Source: Lepraria neglecta (lineage: Eukaryota; Ascomycota; Lecanoromycetes; Lecanorales; Stereocaulaceae). Taken from it: a stretch of DNA of 64,000 nt. Under the pieces are notes generated by a model. It had not been told where the DNA came from, did not search any database, and saw only the letters and a program-made list of their open reading frames with translations. This document shows positions 41,659 through 52,640 of the stretch, in pieces (within the stretch, counting starts at the first letter, position 1; each line of letters opens with the position of its first letter). Location of the stretch: the NCBI GenBank assembly GCA_033220425.1, contig CM065653.1:2294001-2358000 (forward strand), given 5' to 3'. Both the position numbers and the translations under genes were made by a program.

Positions 41659-44600
41659 TCACCTCCAAGCCGGCGGAGCTTTGGAATAAGGTGGAGGAGC
41701 TGGTTGATAAGGATCCGGAGCAGTTCGAGCCTGATTGATCAGATAGCCGCCTGGCTGCTGATTGTGTCCCCAATGCGCATAACTAACGGGCTGCTCGGCA
41801 GGCATGATTTCTAATCTCCTCTTCCACTCATTTTGATTGATGATATTAAAATAATCCCTCACAGCCTTACGCTTGTCTTTATCAGGACACGCGTGATCAG
41901 CTTCTTCCGCAGGGGTGCGTTTGTAAGAGTCCTTCCCAGCTCGAGCTTTATAGTAAGCTCCGGCGCGGCACAATTCTCGCACAGTTTCGACATTCCCTTT
42001 TCGAGCAGCTATGTGCAGGGCTGTGGAGAGAGTGCCGGGTAATGATGCATTGACCTTTGCGCCTCGGCGGTGAAGCAGGCTGACCAGGTTGGTGTCATCG
42101 GCTTCTGAGGCCATCATGAGTGCTGTGTATCCATCAGGTGACGGAGCGTTGACGAAAGCGTCATGATCGAGAAGTAAAACGGCCATTTCGAAGTTGCCCA
42201 AGCAGCAGGCGTAGTGCAATGGTGTCAGAGATGACCCCAACAGCTTTGATCGGGGCCCATGACTCCAGGAAGTGGAACGTTCGGCCCAAGGGTTGACGTC
42301 AACGCTGTTCTTTAAGAGGTACTGTGCTACATCCAGATGTCCATGAAGACTGGCGATGTGCAGCAAAGTTTCGCCGGACTTGGTGCGTCTGTCAAGATCG
42401 GTTCTTTCGGTGAGTAGTGTCTCAACCGCAGCAAGCTGTCCCTCACCAGCAGCCTGGTGGATGGGGAGATAGCCAGAGCCGGCATTATCGTATTCCCATC
42501 GCGCGACGCCCTTATCAAGCAGCACTTCGATCATGGAAACTTGTCCTAACCTTGCCGCCCAATGTAGCGCCGACGTTCCACCTGCATCTACGGCCTCTGC
42601 ATTGGCGCCGTTGCGCAGCAATGTGTTGAATGAGTCATGGCGTTTAGCGATGATCGCCTGTTGCAGCGGAGTTCGACCTTTGTTGTTCTTGGCTTCAAGG
42701 TCTACGCCAGCTGCGAGTAGTGTTTCGACCATACCACCCATATCACTCTCAACTGCAATGTGCAAAGGTTTCGATCCTCCTGTATCGGAAGCCTCTCGTA
42801 GACTCTTCAGCGAGCGACTCCATTTCGCGGCATCCGTAGCGCGTAGCAGAATGGATGACCGATTCTTGGCTAGATCGGGTGTAGGAGGAGGAGGATATGT
42901 GTCTAAGAACCATTTCGTCGCTGGTATATTGTTCGAGAGCACCGCATAGTGCAGCGCCGTTGCACCCGCCTTATCAACAGCGAACTCATCTGCGCCGAAG
43001 GTCTTCAGAATCTTCAGACATTGAACATGTCCACTCATTGCTGCTCGCATCATTGGCGTTTTGAAATCGTAACTTGTAGAATTCACATTGACCTTTTCAT
43101 CCAGGAGCTTGGAAAGGGTTTTCTCATCGCCAGTTGCTGCGGCATTGCCCAGTGCTTCAGCCTTCGACGAAGAAGTAAATGTAGGGAATCTCATACTGCT
43201 AGCTCGGGGTTTGAGCTTGGGACTTGGCGACTTTGCCTTTGTAGGAGACGGCTCGGGGGGAGGTGCTAGCTGAGTCCGCCATATTACTTCGATAGACTTC
43301 TGTATCGCCTCTTCTTGAGCGCGCGAGTCACCCCGGGCTTTGGCTGCAGCAAGCTGGGTCTGTAGGTTCCTCAGCTGGATCTGGCCTTGCTCCCGAAGCG
43401 ACAACGGGGGACCGTCGCCCAGTGAAGTAGCCGCTGTATAACCTGCAGAGTATTGGATACTCTCTGCTGTATTGACCTCCGGTAATTCAGACGACGACGC
43501 AGTAGATGATGTACCAAATGTAGAAGAGTCTCTTTTAGAGGAGAGTGAGTGAAGATCGGTCCCGCTAATCGCAGATGTTGGAGTTGGCGGAGGCAAGCTT
43601 GAAGGAAAGGAGCCCCTTGTAGGCCTTGGCGGTAGTGGTGGAGCACGTTGTGGAGATGGGCTGGCAGAATTGATGGTAGTTGGGACTGGTTTTCTTATCG
43701 TAGCGGAGTCCATTTCAAAGAATGACCTTCGGGTTGACCCTGGAGTAATCCTCTTGGGCCCGTAGAAAACTCTGGGCTCTTGTTCGACAGGCTCTGACAG
43801 GCTCGTTACAGATTCTGACAGGCTCGTTACGGGTTCTGGCGGGCTCATGACGGGTTCTGGCGGGCTCATGACGGGCTCTGGCGGGCTCGTGACGGGCTCT
43901 GGCGGGCTCTTGTCCTCAAAAGCGAGATCCATTTGGTTCCTAAGACCCTCGACAGCGGACGGTGTCGTCGCTTCATCTCCATCCTTAGCCAGACCCGGTT
44001 CAACTTGATTGTGAAGGTCACCAGCAGTAGTTCCATTATCGCTAGCTGTTTCCGCATTTAAAGATGCCAGTTTTTGATCTTCTTCTGTCCTTGTTGGTAT
44101 AACCTCGCTTGATGGGGTGTCCAGAGCAGGAGGCAATTCAATGCCAAGGCCAGACAGAGGTGTCCTATCCTGGGCTGCAGGTCGAAGCTCAGTAGAATCT
44201 TTGGCATTGAGTTGTAGCTCCGGGGTCTGATTGGCTGCTTCATCGGCTGTTTTCGCGACCAAAAGACTCGAGCTCCCAGAAGCGTGCTCCGTGTGCAAAG
44301 TAGCATCTTCTGAAGAATGCTCTGGCGGTGGTGCCACATTCTGTTGATTCCCAACGGTTGAGGCAGCTTCTTTTAAGCTTGTGTCGCCAGCAGTACTTTC
44401 ATTGATCTCTTCATTCCCAGCCATCGGTTTAGGGCTAGTACTTCTGATACTTGTGCCATAGAGGTCAGATTCAGGCGTGGACGGCCTGATACCTTCATTG
44501 TTCTTGCCGATCGGGGCGCTGCTAGGTTGGACACTACTAGCTTCTAGAACTTGATGGGGAGCCGCACTTGCTTCTGCAACTTTGCTGCTGAGCGTCTTGA

Positions 44601-45627
44601 AGTCTTCGGGCTCAGATTCAGGCTCTGAATCGCGGCCCAGGTCGGGAGGGAGTTGGGAAGATATAAACGAGGGTTGATCTATAGTGTCGGCATCAAGCTG
44701 ATCGGCAGGCAGCCCATCGAGGCCGCCGGAGTCCTGCCTAGAAATTGTTCCAACATCCACTGCTTGTCCAAGATAAGGATTCCAGACTTCCTTCCTCTTC
44801 TGCCCGCGTGGAGGTGGTCGAGGGGGCACTCGCGGCGGTTTTAAGGCCCGGTCAGGTATTGGAGGAGGGCTCCGAGTCGCTTTAGGGGGACTTTGGGGTA
44901 CTGGAGGAGGGTTTCGAGTTTCTGGAGGAGGTGTTTGTGGGAGAGGACGCTGAACAAAGCTGTTAGCAGGCGGTTCGAAAAGGTCTATCTGAAGCCTGCT
45001 CACCTCCCCATAGACGTTTATATAAGCAGGGGTGGTCATGAGTACGGAGTCGAAATCGAAGTGGACTGAGGGATCGAGAGACAATACGGAGGCGGCGTCT
45101 TGGAAGTCCCTATTGGATGTTCGGAGTGTCTGTGTTTCAGCACGAACATTCTCAATGATCCTCCGGCTTTCTGCTCGCTCTAGCTTTTGCCGTTGCTCGG
45201 TCGCAGTCTTGCACTGGTAGATGGTCAAGAGCAGCTGCAATGCTCGCACCTGGCCCTCAAGGTTGGATAGGTATTCTTTGAGAGTATCCTCGAGCCACAC
45301 ATATCTGATTTTCTGTTTCATCCCAGGCTTGTAGCCTGACTCGCCCAGCTTTCCATCGATGACGGTGATAAGGATCGCGCAGCAGCTCAAAGACACCTCC
45401 AAATCCTTATCAAGCTGCTTTGAGTGGTCCGCTATTTCTTGATCGTTGGATCGCCATTCGTGAAGCGCTTCTAAGGCAGCCCTGATGGTTGACAGCGAGC
45501 TGGCAACCAGTGTGGTATTGAGCGCAACATTGTTGTAGCTATCCCTAACTTCGTTCAGTGACTTCGCTAGCTTCGTGATGCCGGAAATGAGTGTGAGGAT
45601 ACTGCTGGCGGCTGCAATGGTTTCCAT
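41659..45627 (-). CDS. large ankyrin-repeat protein with fungal N-terminal helical domain
   Basis: This is an uninterrupted 1322-residue frame from ATG 45625-45627. Residues 1-140 are a helical region starting METIAAASSILTLISGITKL, which resembles the N-terminal domains of fungal STAND/NLR-like proteins. It is followed by a helix with EQRQKLERAESRRIIENV. A long disordered Pro/Ser/Thr-rich middle (about 225-800) includes RPPPRGQKRKEVWNP and a 7-residue SPPEPVM-type repeat. From about 830 to 1240 there are roughly ten ankyrin repeats, with typical TALHYAVLSNN, TPLQQAIIAKRHDS, SALHWAARLGQ, TPLHYACCLGNFE and TALHIAARKGN motifs. The C-terminus is Pro/Tyr-rich. No NACHT or NB-ARC domain is present. 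A scaffold or signalling role is inferred from the ankyrins. Confidence 0.85.
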   Translation of the reverse strand: METIAAASSILTLISGITKLAKSLNEVRDSYNNVALNTTLVASSLSTIRAALEALHEWRSNDQEIADHSKQLDKDLEVSLSCCAILITVIDGKLGESGYKPGMKQKIRYVWLEDTLKEYLSNLEGQVRALQLLLTIYQCKTATEQRQKLERAESRRIIENVRAETQTLRTSNRDFQDAASVLSLDPSVHFDFDSVLMTTPAYINVYGEVSRLQIDLFEPPANSFVQRPLPQTPPPETRNPPPVPQSPPKATRSPPPIPDRALKPPRVPPRPPPRGQKRKEVWNPYLGQAVDVGTISRQDSGGLDGLPADQLDADTIDQPSFISSQLPPDLGRDSEPESEPEDFKTLSSKVAEASAAPHQVLEASSVQPSSAPIGKNNEGIRPSTPESDLYGTSIRSTSPKPMAGNEEINESTAGDTSLKEAASTVGNQQNVAPPPEHSSEDATLHTEHASGSSSLLVAKTADEAANQTPELQLNAKDSTELRPAAQDRTPLSGLGIELPPALDTPSSEVIPTRTEEDQKLASLNAETASDNGTTAGDLHNQVEPGLAKDGDEATTPSAVEGLRNQMDLAFEDKSPPEPVTSPPEPVMSPPEPVMSPPEPVTSLSESVTSLSEPVEQEPRVFYGPKRITPGSTRRSFFEMDSATIRKPVPTTINSASPSPQRAPPLPPRPTRGSFPSSLPPPTPTSAISGTDLHSLSSKRDSSTFGTSSTASSSELPEVNTAESIQYSAGYTAATSLGDGPPLSLREQGQIQLRNLQTQLAAAKARGDSRAQEEAIQKSIEVIWRTQLAPPPEPSPTKAKSPSPKLKPRASSMRFPTFTSSSKAEALGNAAATGDEKTLSKLLDEKVNVNSTSYDFKTPMMRAAMSGHVQCLKILKTFGADEFAVDKAGATALHYAVLSNNIPATKWFLDTYPPPPTPDLAKNRSSILLRATDAAKWSRSLKSLREASDTGGSKPLHIAVESDMGGMVETLLAAGVDLEAKNNKGRTPLQQAIIAKRHDSFNTLLRNGANAEAVDAGGTSALHWAARLGQVSMIEVLLDKGVARWEYDNAGSGYLPIHQAAGEGQLAAVETLLTERTDLDRRTKSGETLLHIASLHGHLDVAQYLLKNSVDVNPWAERSTSWSHGPRSKLLGSSLTPLHYACCLGNFEMAVLLLDHDAFVNAPSPDGYTALMMASEADDTNLVSLLHRRGAKVNASLPGTLSTALHIAARKGNVETVRELCRAGAYYKARAGKDSYKRTPAEEADHACPDKDKRKAVRDYFNIINQNEWKRRLEIMPAEQPVSYAHWGHNQQPGGYLINQARTAPDPYQPAPPPYSKAPPAWR
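43796..43911 (-). repeat. 21-bp coding minisatellite in the ankyrin gene
   Basis: About six units encode SPPEPV followed by T or M; the last two have drifted to SLSESVT and SLSEPV. The near-identical middle units suggest recent slippage or unequal exchange. Confidence 0.8.
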
Positions 45628-46313
45628 GCCTCCGCAGATCTGCTAAGGGGCAGCAGAAAGGCGGTAGGATGAGACGAGGAAGGTGTTTGTTGGAGACTCA
45701 TACCTGACGTAGAGCGGAACCGGGGAAGTCTCTCAGTTGATAGCCGTCGGCAACAACGGCACAGCCACCCTTCTCAGATGGCGCGAAGGATCTGGATCCC
45801 TGTCGGCCTTGAAACAGATCTCAGCCCAATGCCAAGACCTGTACTCGCATAGCCACTGGAAACATGTTAGCGTTCGCGTCACAAGCAGACATACTCTATT
45901 GAAGCTTCCAAGAGATCTGCTAGAACTAGAAGACTCGCCAAGAATGAAAGTATTACAAGTGCTGATATGCGGCTCGGGCCTCCAGCAACCCAAATCAGTT
46001 CCAGATCAGGCAGTCACGATGATCATAAGCACTCAAATCCTGAAGCGTTTTAATTCAAAAAAGGAAGGGGAAAAAAAGAAAAAAACCGTTGCAGTACGTG
46101 TCTTATAACGGGATGAGCAGCTTCTGTTCGATTGTTATTTCAGTAAGTTGATTGCTATATGCTCCTCGTACTCATTATCGATCCTTACATGCTTCTCATC
46201 TATTGTTTGCACGCCTTCCGTACCAAATCATATTGTACCGTCCAGTGCTTGCTTGTTCAATACCGTTGTCTCTAAACCATGTAGCAGTCTTATCGGGGGC
46301 TTGCTCCGGGCAT
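45628..46313. other. ankyrin gene upstream region, no supported gene
   Basis: A 123-codon plus-strand frame (45737-46108) covers the expected promoter/leader and ends in a Lys-rich A-tract. I see no motif in it. Confidence 0.35.
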
Positions 46314-46748
46314 TCAGCCGTATACGTCACGCCAGGCCTCTACACCGCTCAGGACATCTTTGCCATCCTCATTCTGGCTGACCATTTCGTGGTAAATCGG
46401 CATTTTTTCGCGTTGTATCACGCGAAAAGCAAGCCTTACGTCTGTTATCCCTCCATGTGCCCTCCTAATCCAAATGTCCTTCTCCGTATTTTCGTGCTTT
46501 ACGATAGTGCCAGCGCACAGTTGCGAAGCCGTCCCATCTTTGCGTATTACCCGTGACACACTCCAATATGACGAGAGAAATGGTCGCCTCTCTAGAAAAG
46601 TACGCCTTCTGCATCCAGGTTGAGTCCAGCTCATCCATGCCCGCCGCTCATAACACAGTTCTCTCCTACTTGCCTTGGTCCCTCGCGCCGGCGCCAAGGT
46701 AACATGCCTATTCACGTCGTGGCGGCTTCTAGGCACCTTGAGGTCCAC
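46314..46748 (-). CDS. hypothetical fragment sharing a short motif with 62591-62932
   Basis: The open minus-strand frame of 144 codons has no ATG at its head. Its first part reads GTKKVDLKVPRSRHDVN (frame continued upstream to about 46763). The corresponding stretch at 62.6 kb reads GTRKVDSKVPGSRHDVK. The remainder (RVIRKDGTASQLCAGTIV, RRAHGGITDVRLAFRV, MVSQNEDGKDVLSGVEAW) looks protein-like but is unrecognised. It is probably part of a larger, possibly broken gene. Confidence 0.35.
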   Translation of the reverse strand: MDLKVPRSRHDVNRHVTLAPARGTKASRRELCYERRAWMSWTQPGCRRRTFLERRPFLSSYWSVSRVIRKDGTASQLCAGTIVKHENTEKDIWIRRAHGGITDVRLAFRVIQREKMPIYHEMVSQNEDGKDVLSGVEAWRDVYG

Positions 46749-46765
46749 CTTCTTTGTACCCCCGT
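46714..46765 (+). repeat. 52-bp repeat, copy 1 (pair at 62606-62657)
   Basis: Both copies begin TTCACGTCGTGGCG and end CTTGTACCCC or TTTGTACCCC, with roughly 85% identity by eye and the same orientation. Flanks are unrelated. The two copies bracket the retrotransposon insertion. Confidence 0.6.
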
Positions 46766-47066
46766 AACATGGGCTTCCGAGACATCTTCGGCTTAGGAAC
46801 CGGGATCTTCGTGAGCGAGGTCTTATGAGGGTGAAAGCTACAGCTGTTTACTAGTATGTGTCCAATACACTCATCGGTCGTCCCATCGTCAACGGTCTTC
46901 TTGTGATAGATGTGCCTATTTGTTTGGGTTGTGAGCTGAAGGTTGAGCGCCTACTACGAAGCTATCTCCGAGTGGTGGTGTAGGATCCTGACTTCACGCT
47001 AGGCCATCTGCAGGACTGTCAATGCTGATGACGGGTCGTTTTCAACCACAGACCCAGGTTTCTTCT

Positions 47067-47615
47067 TTACAGTACCAAAGGTAGCCCATAGTTCTCTACT
47101 GCTAGGGCCAACTGCTGCTTGGAACTTTCCTCGTTATTCCCTCGGATCTCTACACCAATCTTGTGCTCCATTTTCAATTTCTTGACCATTCCTATCAACA
47201 AATTGCCCTCGTAAGCCCTCAGTCTTCTCTCATCCCAATTGCTCTGTGGTTCCCTCAGTTCTTTCATCTCCTCGGCGCGCTTGAGAGCTCGGACGTATGA
47301 TGACATGGTCTTGAAGTTTGGGATTCCCGATTTACAGGCGTCTAGAAGGTCCAGATTCACTGTGTTGATGTATTGGCACTAATGACTTGCTTTAGAATCT
47401 TTCAAGTAATACTGGGCGGTTGTAGCTGTTGAATTCAAGAAGGTCCTGGGCGTTAGTAACACAATTTCCAAGCATTTTGAATAATAAAAATCTATATCCG
47501 CAGTCACACTAGAAATGTTTGACGGTATCTTCCCAGTCTTGATAGGTACCTTCACCTTCTCCAATGGCGGAAGCAGAAACCTGTTCTGCCTCGAGACAAC
47601 AGTGTTGAAAGATGT
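47067..47615 (-). pseudogene. unknown protein fragment with a single in-frame TAG
   Basis: A single minus-strand frame is open for 183 codons except for one TAG at 47379-47381. Before it comes NRFLLPPLEKVKVPIK, then DIDFYYSKCLEIVLLTPRTF and YYLKDSKASH. After it comes CQYINTVNLDLLDACKSG, YVRALKRAEEMKELREPQ, WDERRLRAYEGNLLIGMV and NNEESSKQQLALAVENYG. The continuity in frame on both sides makes a nonsense change (for example CAG to TAG) more likely than two genes. I recognise no domain. The upstream exon or start codon is not identified. Confidence 0.45.
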
Positions 47616-48086
47616 TTAGGTAGCTCATCTTCTGAGGCATTTCCACGTAGACATAATACCTCTCTCAGAGCTATACAATCCAGACTTGTGATATCCTTCG
47701 CTTCGCACCAGATTGCGAGCCCAAGAACTAAATTAGAGACATTGTGCTTTGAGCAGCATCAAGGTACATTACCAGGAGCATAGTCGCTGGCGCTACGCGG
47801 ATGATTTCGCCCTACTCCGTGTAGTGCTCAAACAGCCGTCAGGATTGTTTCTGTTAACCATCTATGAGAACATCCCTTTCATCCTCATTAATTTATCTAA
47901 CATATGGGCATTCGGCCGGTTCTGCGGCCTTCTGTTGCATCCAAAGCTATGGCTTCACGTATAGGGACGAAGTTGTCACAGGGTCAGTGTACTCCTTCTT
48001 TCAATTTCGCACCTCTATCATGCATCTAGATCACGTAACGATTTCTTGTTCGTCTCTCCATGGAGCTAAGCAGAGTGAAAGTGCTG

Positions 48087-48376
48087 CTAATTTGTGACTA
48101 GACGGACGTTAGCTGTCAAAGCGAAGATCACACGGGTGCTAGGAGAGGAAGAGGAGCTACTTACAGTTCATTCCGCTCACTGGCTTGGATTCAGCGTGGC
48201 ATTTGTACGTTTCTTCGATCGCCATCGCGTTGAGCACCTCCTCATTCGTCACTAGCGTCAGACGTTAGCAGCTGTACAGTCTGCCATGCCAGCAGAATTG
48301 TAAGGGTGATGCCGTCCATACAGGTGCAAACCAGAATGTCCACCTTGCCGTTGGCGTCTGCTTTGATGATTGTCAT
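48087..48376 (-). CDS. small three-exon gene, 50-aa protein of unknown function
   Basis: Exons 48322-48376, 48165-48251 and 48087-48097 join in phase to 50 residues. It begins MTIIKADANGKVDILVC, continues NEEVLNAMAIEETYKCH and ends in MNFTN. Intron 1 (70 bp) has GTATGG, GCTAACG and GCTAG. Intron 2 (67 bp) has GTAAGT, GCTAACG and TCTAG. Both carry a fungal branch site at the usual distance, which is the main support. A third, leader intron is likely upstream (GTAAGTTC...CCTCAG, ending just before AGCAAAATG). Two Cys are present; there is no signal peptide or membrane helix. The copia element begins about 175 bp upstream of the ATG. Confidence 0.5.
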
Positions 48377-48554
48377 TTTGCTCTGAGGTGAGGTTGTCAG
48401 CTCATCGGTTCCCTTGGACGCCGACTCCAAACGGCGTCCGTATACAGAGCGGAGTCTATGAACTTACAGTGGAGAGATGCGCGTTTGGGTAGAGTTGGTA
48501 TGTTTTAGGTGGAATAAGGTGAGATGGAAGATGGTGGGACAGAATGAGAGGAAG

Positions 48555-48675
48555 TGTTGGAAATTGCTTAGTCATGCTTAGTCAGCACTGTCTTTATTGA
48601 AGATATCTCATGCAAATAGCTTCTTCTTCTTTAATCAACTCAATGAACAACACCTTCTGCCCCATAATTTCATCA
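48555..48675 (+). repeat. copia 5' LTR, 121 bp
   Basis: I read no difference from the 3' LTR across all 121 bp. Immediately inside lies GGTTATAAGCCCGG, the expected primer-binding position, but I cannot name the tRNA. Confidence 0.92.
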
Positions 48676-48923
48676 GGTTATAAGCCCGGCAAGCTAAGTG
48701 ATTGCTTATTGGTTGAATTGATTCCGGAAAGAGGTCTATAACCCCTCATAGTGATTGCAAGTAAAAACATATATCTTTACTCTCAACACTATAAATAATA
48801 CAAACCTCAGAACTCTGTTAAAACCGCGCCATCTTCTATAAAAGATACCGAGTACTCTACTATCTACTATATCTATCATCTACGAACGCGTTAACCCTGT
48901 ATACTTCAGGACCACATACTATT

Positions 48924-51900
48924 ATGTCCGACAACACATCTTCCGGAGGCTACGGAGTCTGGAAATTCGACAAGCTCATTGGCACGGATAACTACCCCCT
49001 ATAGGCGAGAAGTATAAAGGGATTGATGAAGTAGGAAGGCTACTGGGAAGTCGTTAACGGCTCAGAGTTCTGTCTAACGCTATAGACTAAGGAGAAAGAC
49101 GATACTGGGAAGGTTACGAAAGCGGCCCCTACTATAGCAGAGAAGACTGAATTAGAACGAATTTATAAGGAATAGAGTGTCAAGAACCGGAAAGCAGCCT
49201 AGCTGCTCGTCATGTACTATATAGATAAGCCTGCCTCTATAGTCGAGGATATAGACGATACCTTCCTTATTTGGTACAAGCTCAAAGAAAACTACTAAGA
49301 CTCAGGCTTTACTATACGGTATACGGCTTTTTAGAAGCTAATAATAACGATAATCGGAGACTGCGAAGGCTCAGTAGATAGCTATATATATAGGATCCGT
49401 ACTAATATAAAGGACCTTAAGAATATAAATGCTACCGTCTCTAATTGGATCCTAATCTCAATACTACTCAATAACCTTAATAAAAAATATATAGACTTCG
49501 TCTACCGAATAGTCCTTATAGCTACTAGAGAACTAGACTTTGAAGAAGTCGTTAAGCTTCTCTATAAGGAAGACCGTCTAGCTAAGCGAGAAGTTATATC
49601 GACGGCTATAGTAGCCGCGCGTACAAAGGCTTAAAAGAGCTTAAAGTAAACCGAAATATACGAGGAAGGGGAGTATAAAAATTGCCCTAAAGGGAAGAAG
49701 AAGAAGATCTACCCGAAAGAGATATATTGGATACTATATCTAGAATTATACCCTAACCACTATAAAACGAAGAACGAAAAGGCTAATACCGCTATAGGAC
49801 GCAACTACGACCAAGACGATAACGATATAGTGGCTCCTCAGTTTGGTTTATTTGCCTCTATAGCTATACTAAGTCCATTTAACGAGGAAGATATCGAATC
49901 TAACATTTTCCAAAAGGAGACTATATTTACTTATATAGTAGTGTTAGATAAGCGAAACCTCAGCTTCGATATATATACTCCCTTACCAAAATCTAGTGAA
50001 GAAGATATACCTAAGGAGCAAGGTTTACTATAGATCCATCTACTAAGATAGTCTGAGTCCTACTTAGTCAAAATTTGTAATTAAATGCCCGATTCTTCTA
50101 GCGTTTATATAGCCTTAATAATACTACTTATATATAAGGTTACCGACTGGATTATTGATTCTAGATACACTAATTATATATATCACGATCGAGAAGACTT
50201 TATTAGCTATACATCTCTCTATAACACTATCTATATTGCTAACAGTACTATAATTTATGCTTAGGGGAGAGGATCGATTAATATAGAGTTCATTCTACCA
50301 AATGATAAGGCTAGAGTCACCCGAATTAATAATATCCTATATATACCTCAGCTGCAATACGGACTCTTCTCTATATATTAAGCCACTATAAAAGGATACG
50401 GAGTTACCTTTTTAGGTTCTAGCTGTAAGATCTCTAAGGATAACATTCTTGTTAGTACTATACCAAAATCAGTAAACCAGTACGTTCTTAATATTAGCCA
50501 TATAACGGCAAAGCTTACTATTGGATTATTATACAATGAAAACGTACTCCGTCTATAGTATAGGCATCTTGGATACCTCAACGAGTCTAACCTCAAGTAG
50601 CTACCCTTAATGGCAAAAGGGATTAATCTTTCTATAAAGCCTTCGACGTCCACTATCTATTCTAGGTATACTAAAGGCAAATTTATAAAGAAGATATCTC
50701 GGAAGCTATATATAAAGGTTACTACTAAGCTAGGGAGAGTATACACGGACCTTAGAGGATCATTCTCAACTCGCTTAGTTATCGGATATACTATATATAT
50801 ACTAATTACTGATGAGGCAACGGGATAGACCTGGATATTTACGTTTCAAAAGAAGAGTTAGGTATTTAGCCGCTTTTCTGCCTAGAAAATAATAGCTAAG
50901 TCTTAGAGTAGTAAAAAGCTGAAAGCTATTCGCTTAGATAACAGAAAGGAGTATATTAATTAGTAATTCAAAGAACTATTCAAAAAAGATAGTATCTAAT
51001 AGGAGCTCTCTATTCCTTACGCCCCTGAGTAGAATAGATTAGCAGAAGTATAGAACCGTACTATTATTGGGGGTGTCCGCTTAATTTTAGCCGATATAGG
51101 CCTCCCTGCAGGACTCTAGAGCGAACTCCTATATATAAAGGTCTATTTAAAGAACCTTAGCCCTGCCTCGCGACTTAATAGGATAACTCTATATCAGGCA
51201 TAGTTTAATAAAGTTCCAAATATATTCCATCTAAGGATTATTAGCTATACCGTATAGGTCTATATCCCCAAGGAGAAGTGGAAGAAGCTTGATAAGAGGA
51301 GTAAGAAGTACTTCCTTATTAGCTATAAGAGCTCTAATCAATTCCAGTTATAGGATCCTAGTACTAGTAGTATTATCTATACTAAGGATATCAGATTTAA
51401 TAAAACAAAGATACTTACTAAGGATATATCTAATTACTCTATAGATAATACTACTAGTAGTACTAATAACGTCGATAATTGGGGTGATGTTATGATTTAT
51501 CTACTATTACTAGATAGTACTACTAGCGATATAAATTCGGAAGAAGTTGCGGAATCGAGGCTAATAGAGTAGACCTTAAATGAAACTGAGATCCTAGAAG
51601 AGTAGGATCTAGAAGAGCTACTTCCTAATACGCCTGAGACTTACCTAGATCCAAGTACCGATTCTACTTATTACTTATAACCGATCCGTAAATCTACCTA
51701 TTAAAAGGAGATCTCTTAAAAGTAACTCCAAAATAAAAGATAGAAGAATCTAAAGGACTAGGTAAAAGGAGCAGTGTCTATAGCTGATCAAATTATTAAA
51801 TCGGAGGAACTATACTATCGCTTAGCCACTATTGACCCTGAATCGCCCTACTACCATGATTTCGACCCTGATTTTAACTTGGATATAGCCGTAGAAATAA

Positions 51901-52219
51901 TCAGCCAGACTAAGGTATATAAGGTAACTATTTAGGATACCTTAGACGAGTACGGAATAGAGCCAAGTACGTGGGAAGAGATAATAAATTCGCTATTTTC
52001 TAAGTAGTAGAAGGCTGTATTAGATAAAGAGATAAGTGCCTTCGAAAAGATGAATATATAGGATCTATATCTAAGACCGAATAACTAACTAGTCCTGAAA
52101 GGTAAATGGGTCTTTAAGCTTAAGAAGAAGGCTAATAGGATAGTCCTATTCAAGGCTCGATAGGTTATCCGAGGTTTTGAACAATAATAAGGGATAAATT
52201 TTGATTAGACCTTTGCCTT
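48924..52219 (+). pseudogene. copia gag and first half of pol, stop-riddled
   Basis: ATG 48924 opens a gag-like frame (MSDNTSSGGYGVWKFDKLIG). It is interrupted repeatedly by TAG/TAA but stays recognisable through a gag helical region to about 49650. Integrase-like sequence follows around 50520-51250 (YLNESN, ARDNLD-type blocks are split by stops). The beginning of the reverse transcriptase (FKLKKKANRIVLFKAR) ends at the gypsy target site. Stops mostly sit at Trp, Gln or Arg positions, as C-to-T or G-to-A changes would create. Confidence 0.8.
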
Positions 52220-52224
52220 AGTAG

Positions 52225-52640
52225 TGTTAGAACCCTTGGTTCTAACAGGACTGTCCTGTAGGACAAGATACTATAGATAGGACTAGCAACTGGAGCGATA
52301 AGCGCAACGAGCGCCGTGCGCTTATGGCGCTCAAGAATGATAAGCGCAATGAGCGCCGTGCGCTCGTAATACTTATAGAGTACTTGGCAGGATTTCTTAT
52401 ATCTATATATACGGGGCTCTGCCTACTATTTGGAATAGTATATTCAACTTAGTTAATCTTCCTGGTACTCCTTACACTATACTTTACTAGTTATCAATAT
52501 AGAACGCATTGACTACCTACAACTATAAAGACTGCCATTCTACCTAAGTAACTCCTCTCCCACAGAAGCACAAGATACACGAAACCCCCCTACGTCGGTT
52601 ATCGCACCATTAGGTAAACGACCGGATATAGGTCGTAACA
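52225..52640 (+). repeat. gypsy 5' LTR, 416 bp
   Basis: It begins TGTTAGAACCC and ends GGTCGTAACA. It has a GC-rich internal repeat at about 52297-52372 with two copies of a GAGCGCCGTGCGCT palindrome-like core. Confidence 0.92.

Noticed and set aside
45737-46108. 123-codon plus-strand frame upstream of the ankyrin gene
   Set aside because: It lies over the expected promoter and leader, ends in an A-rich tract and has no motif.
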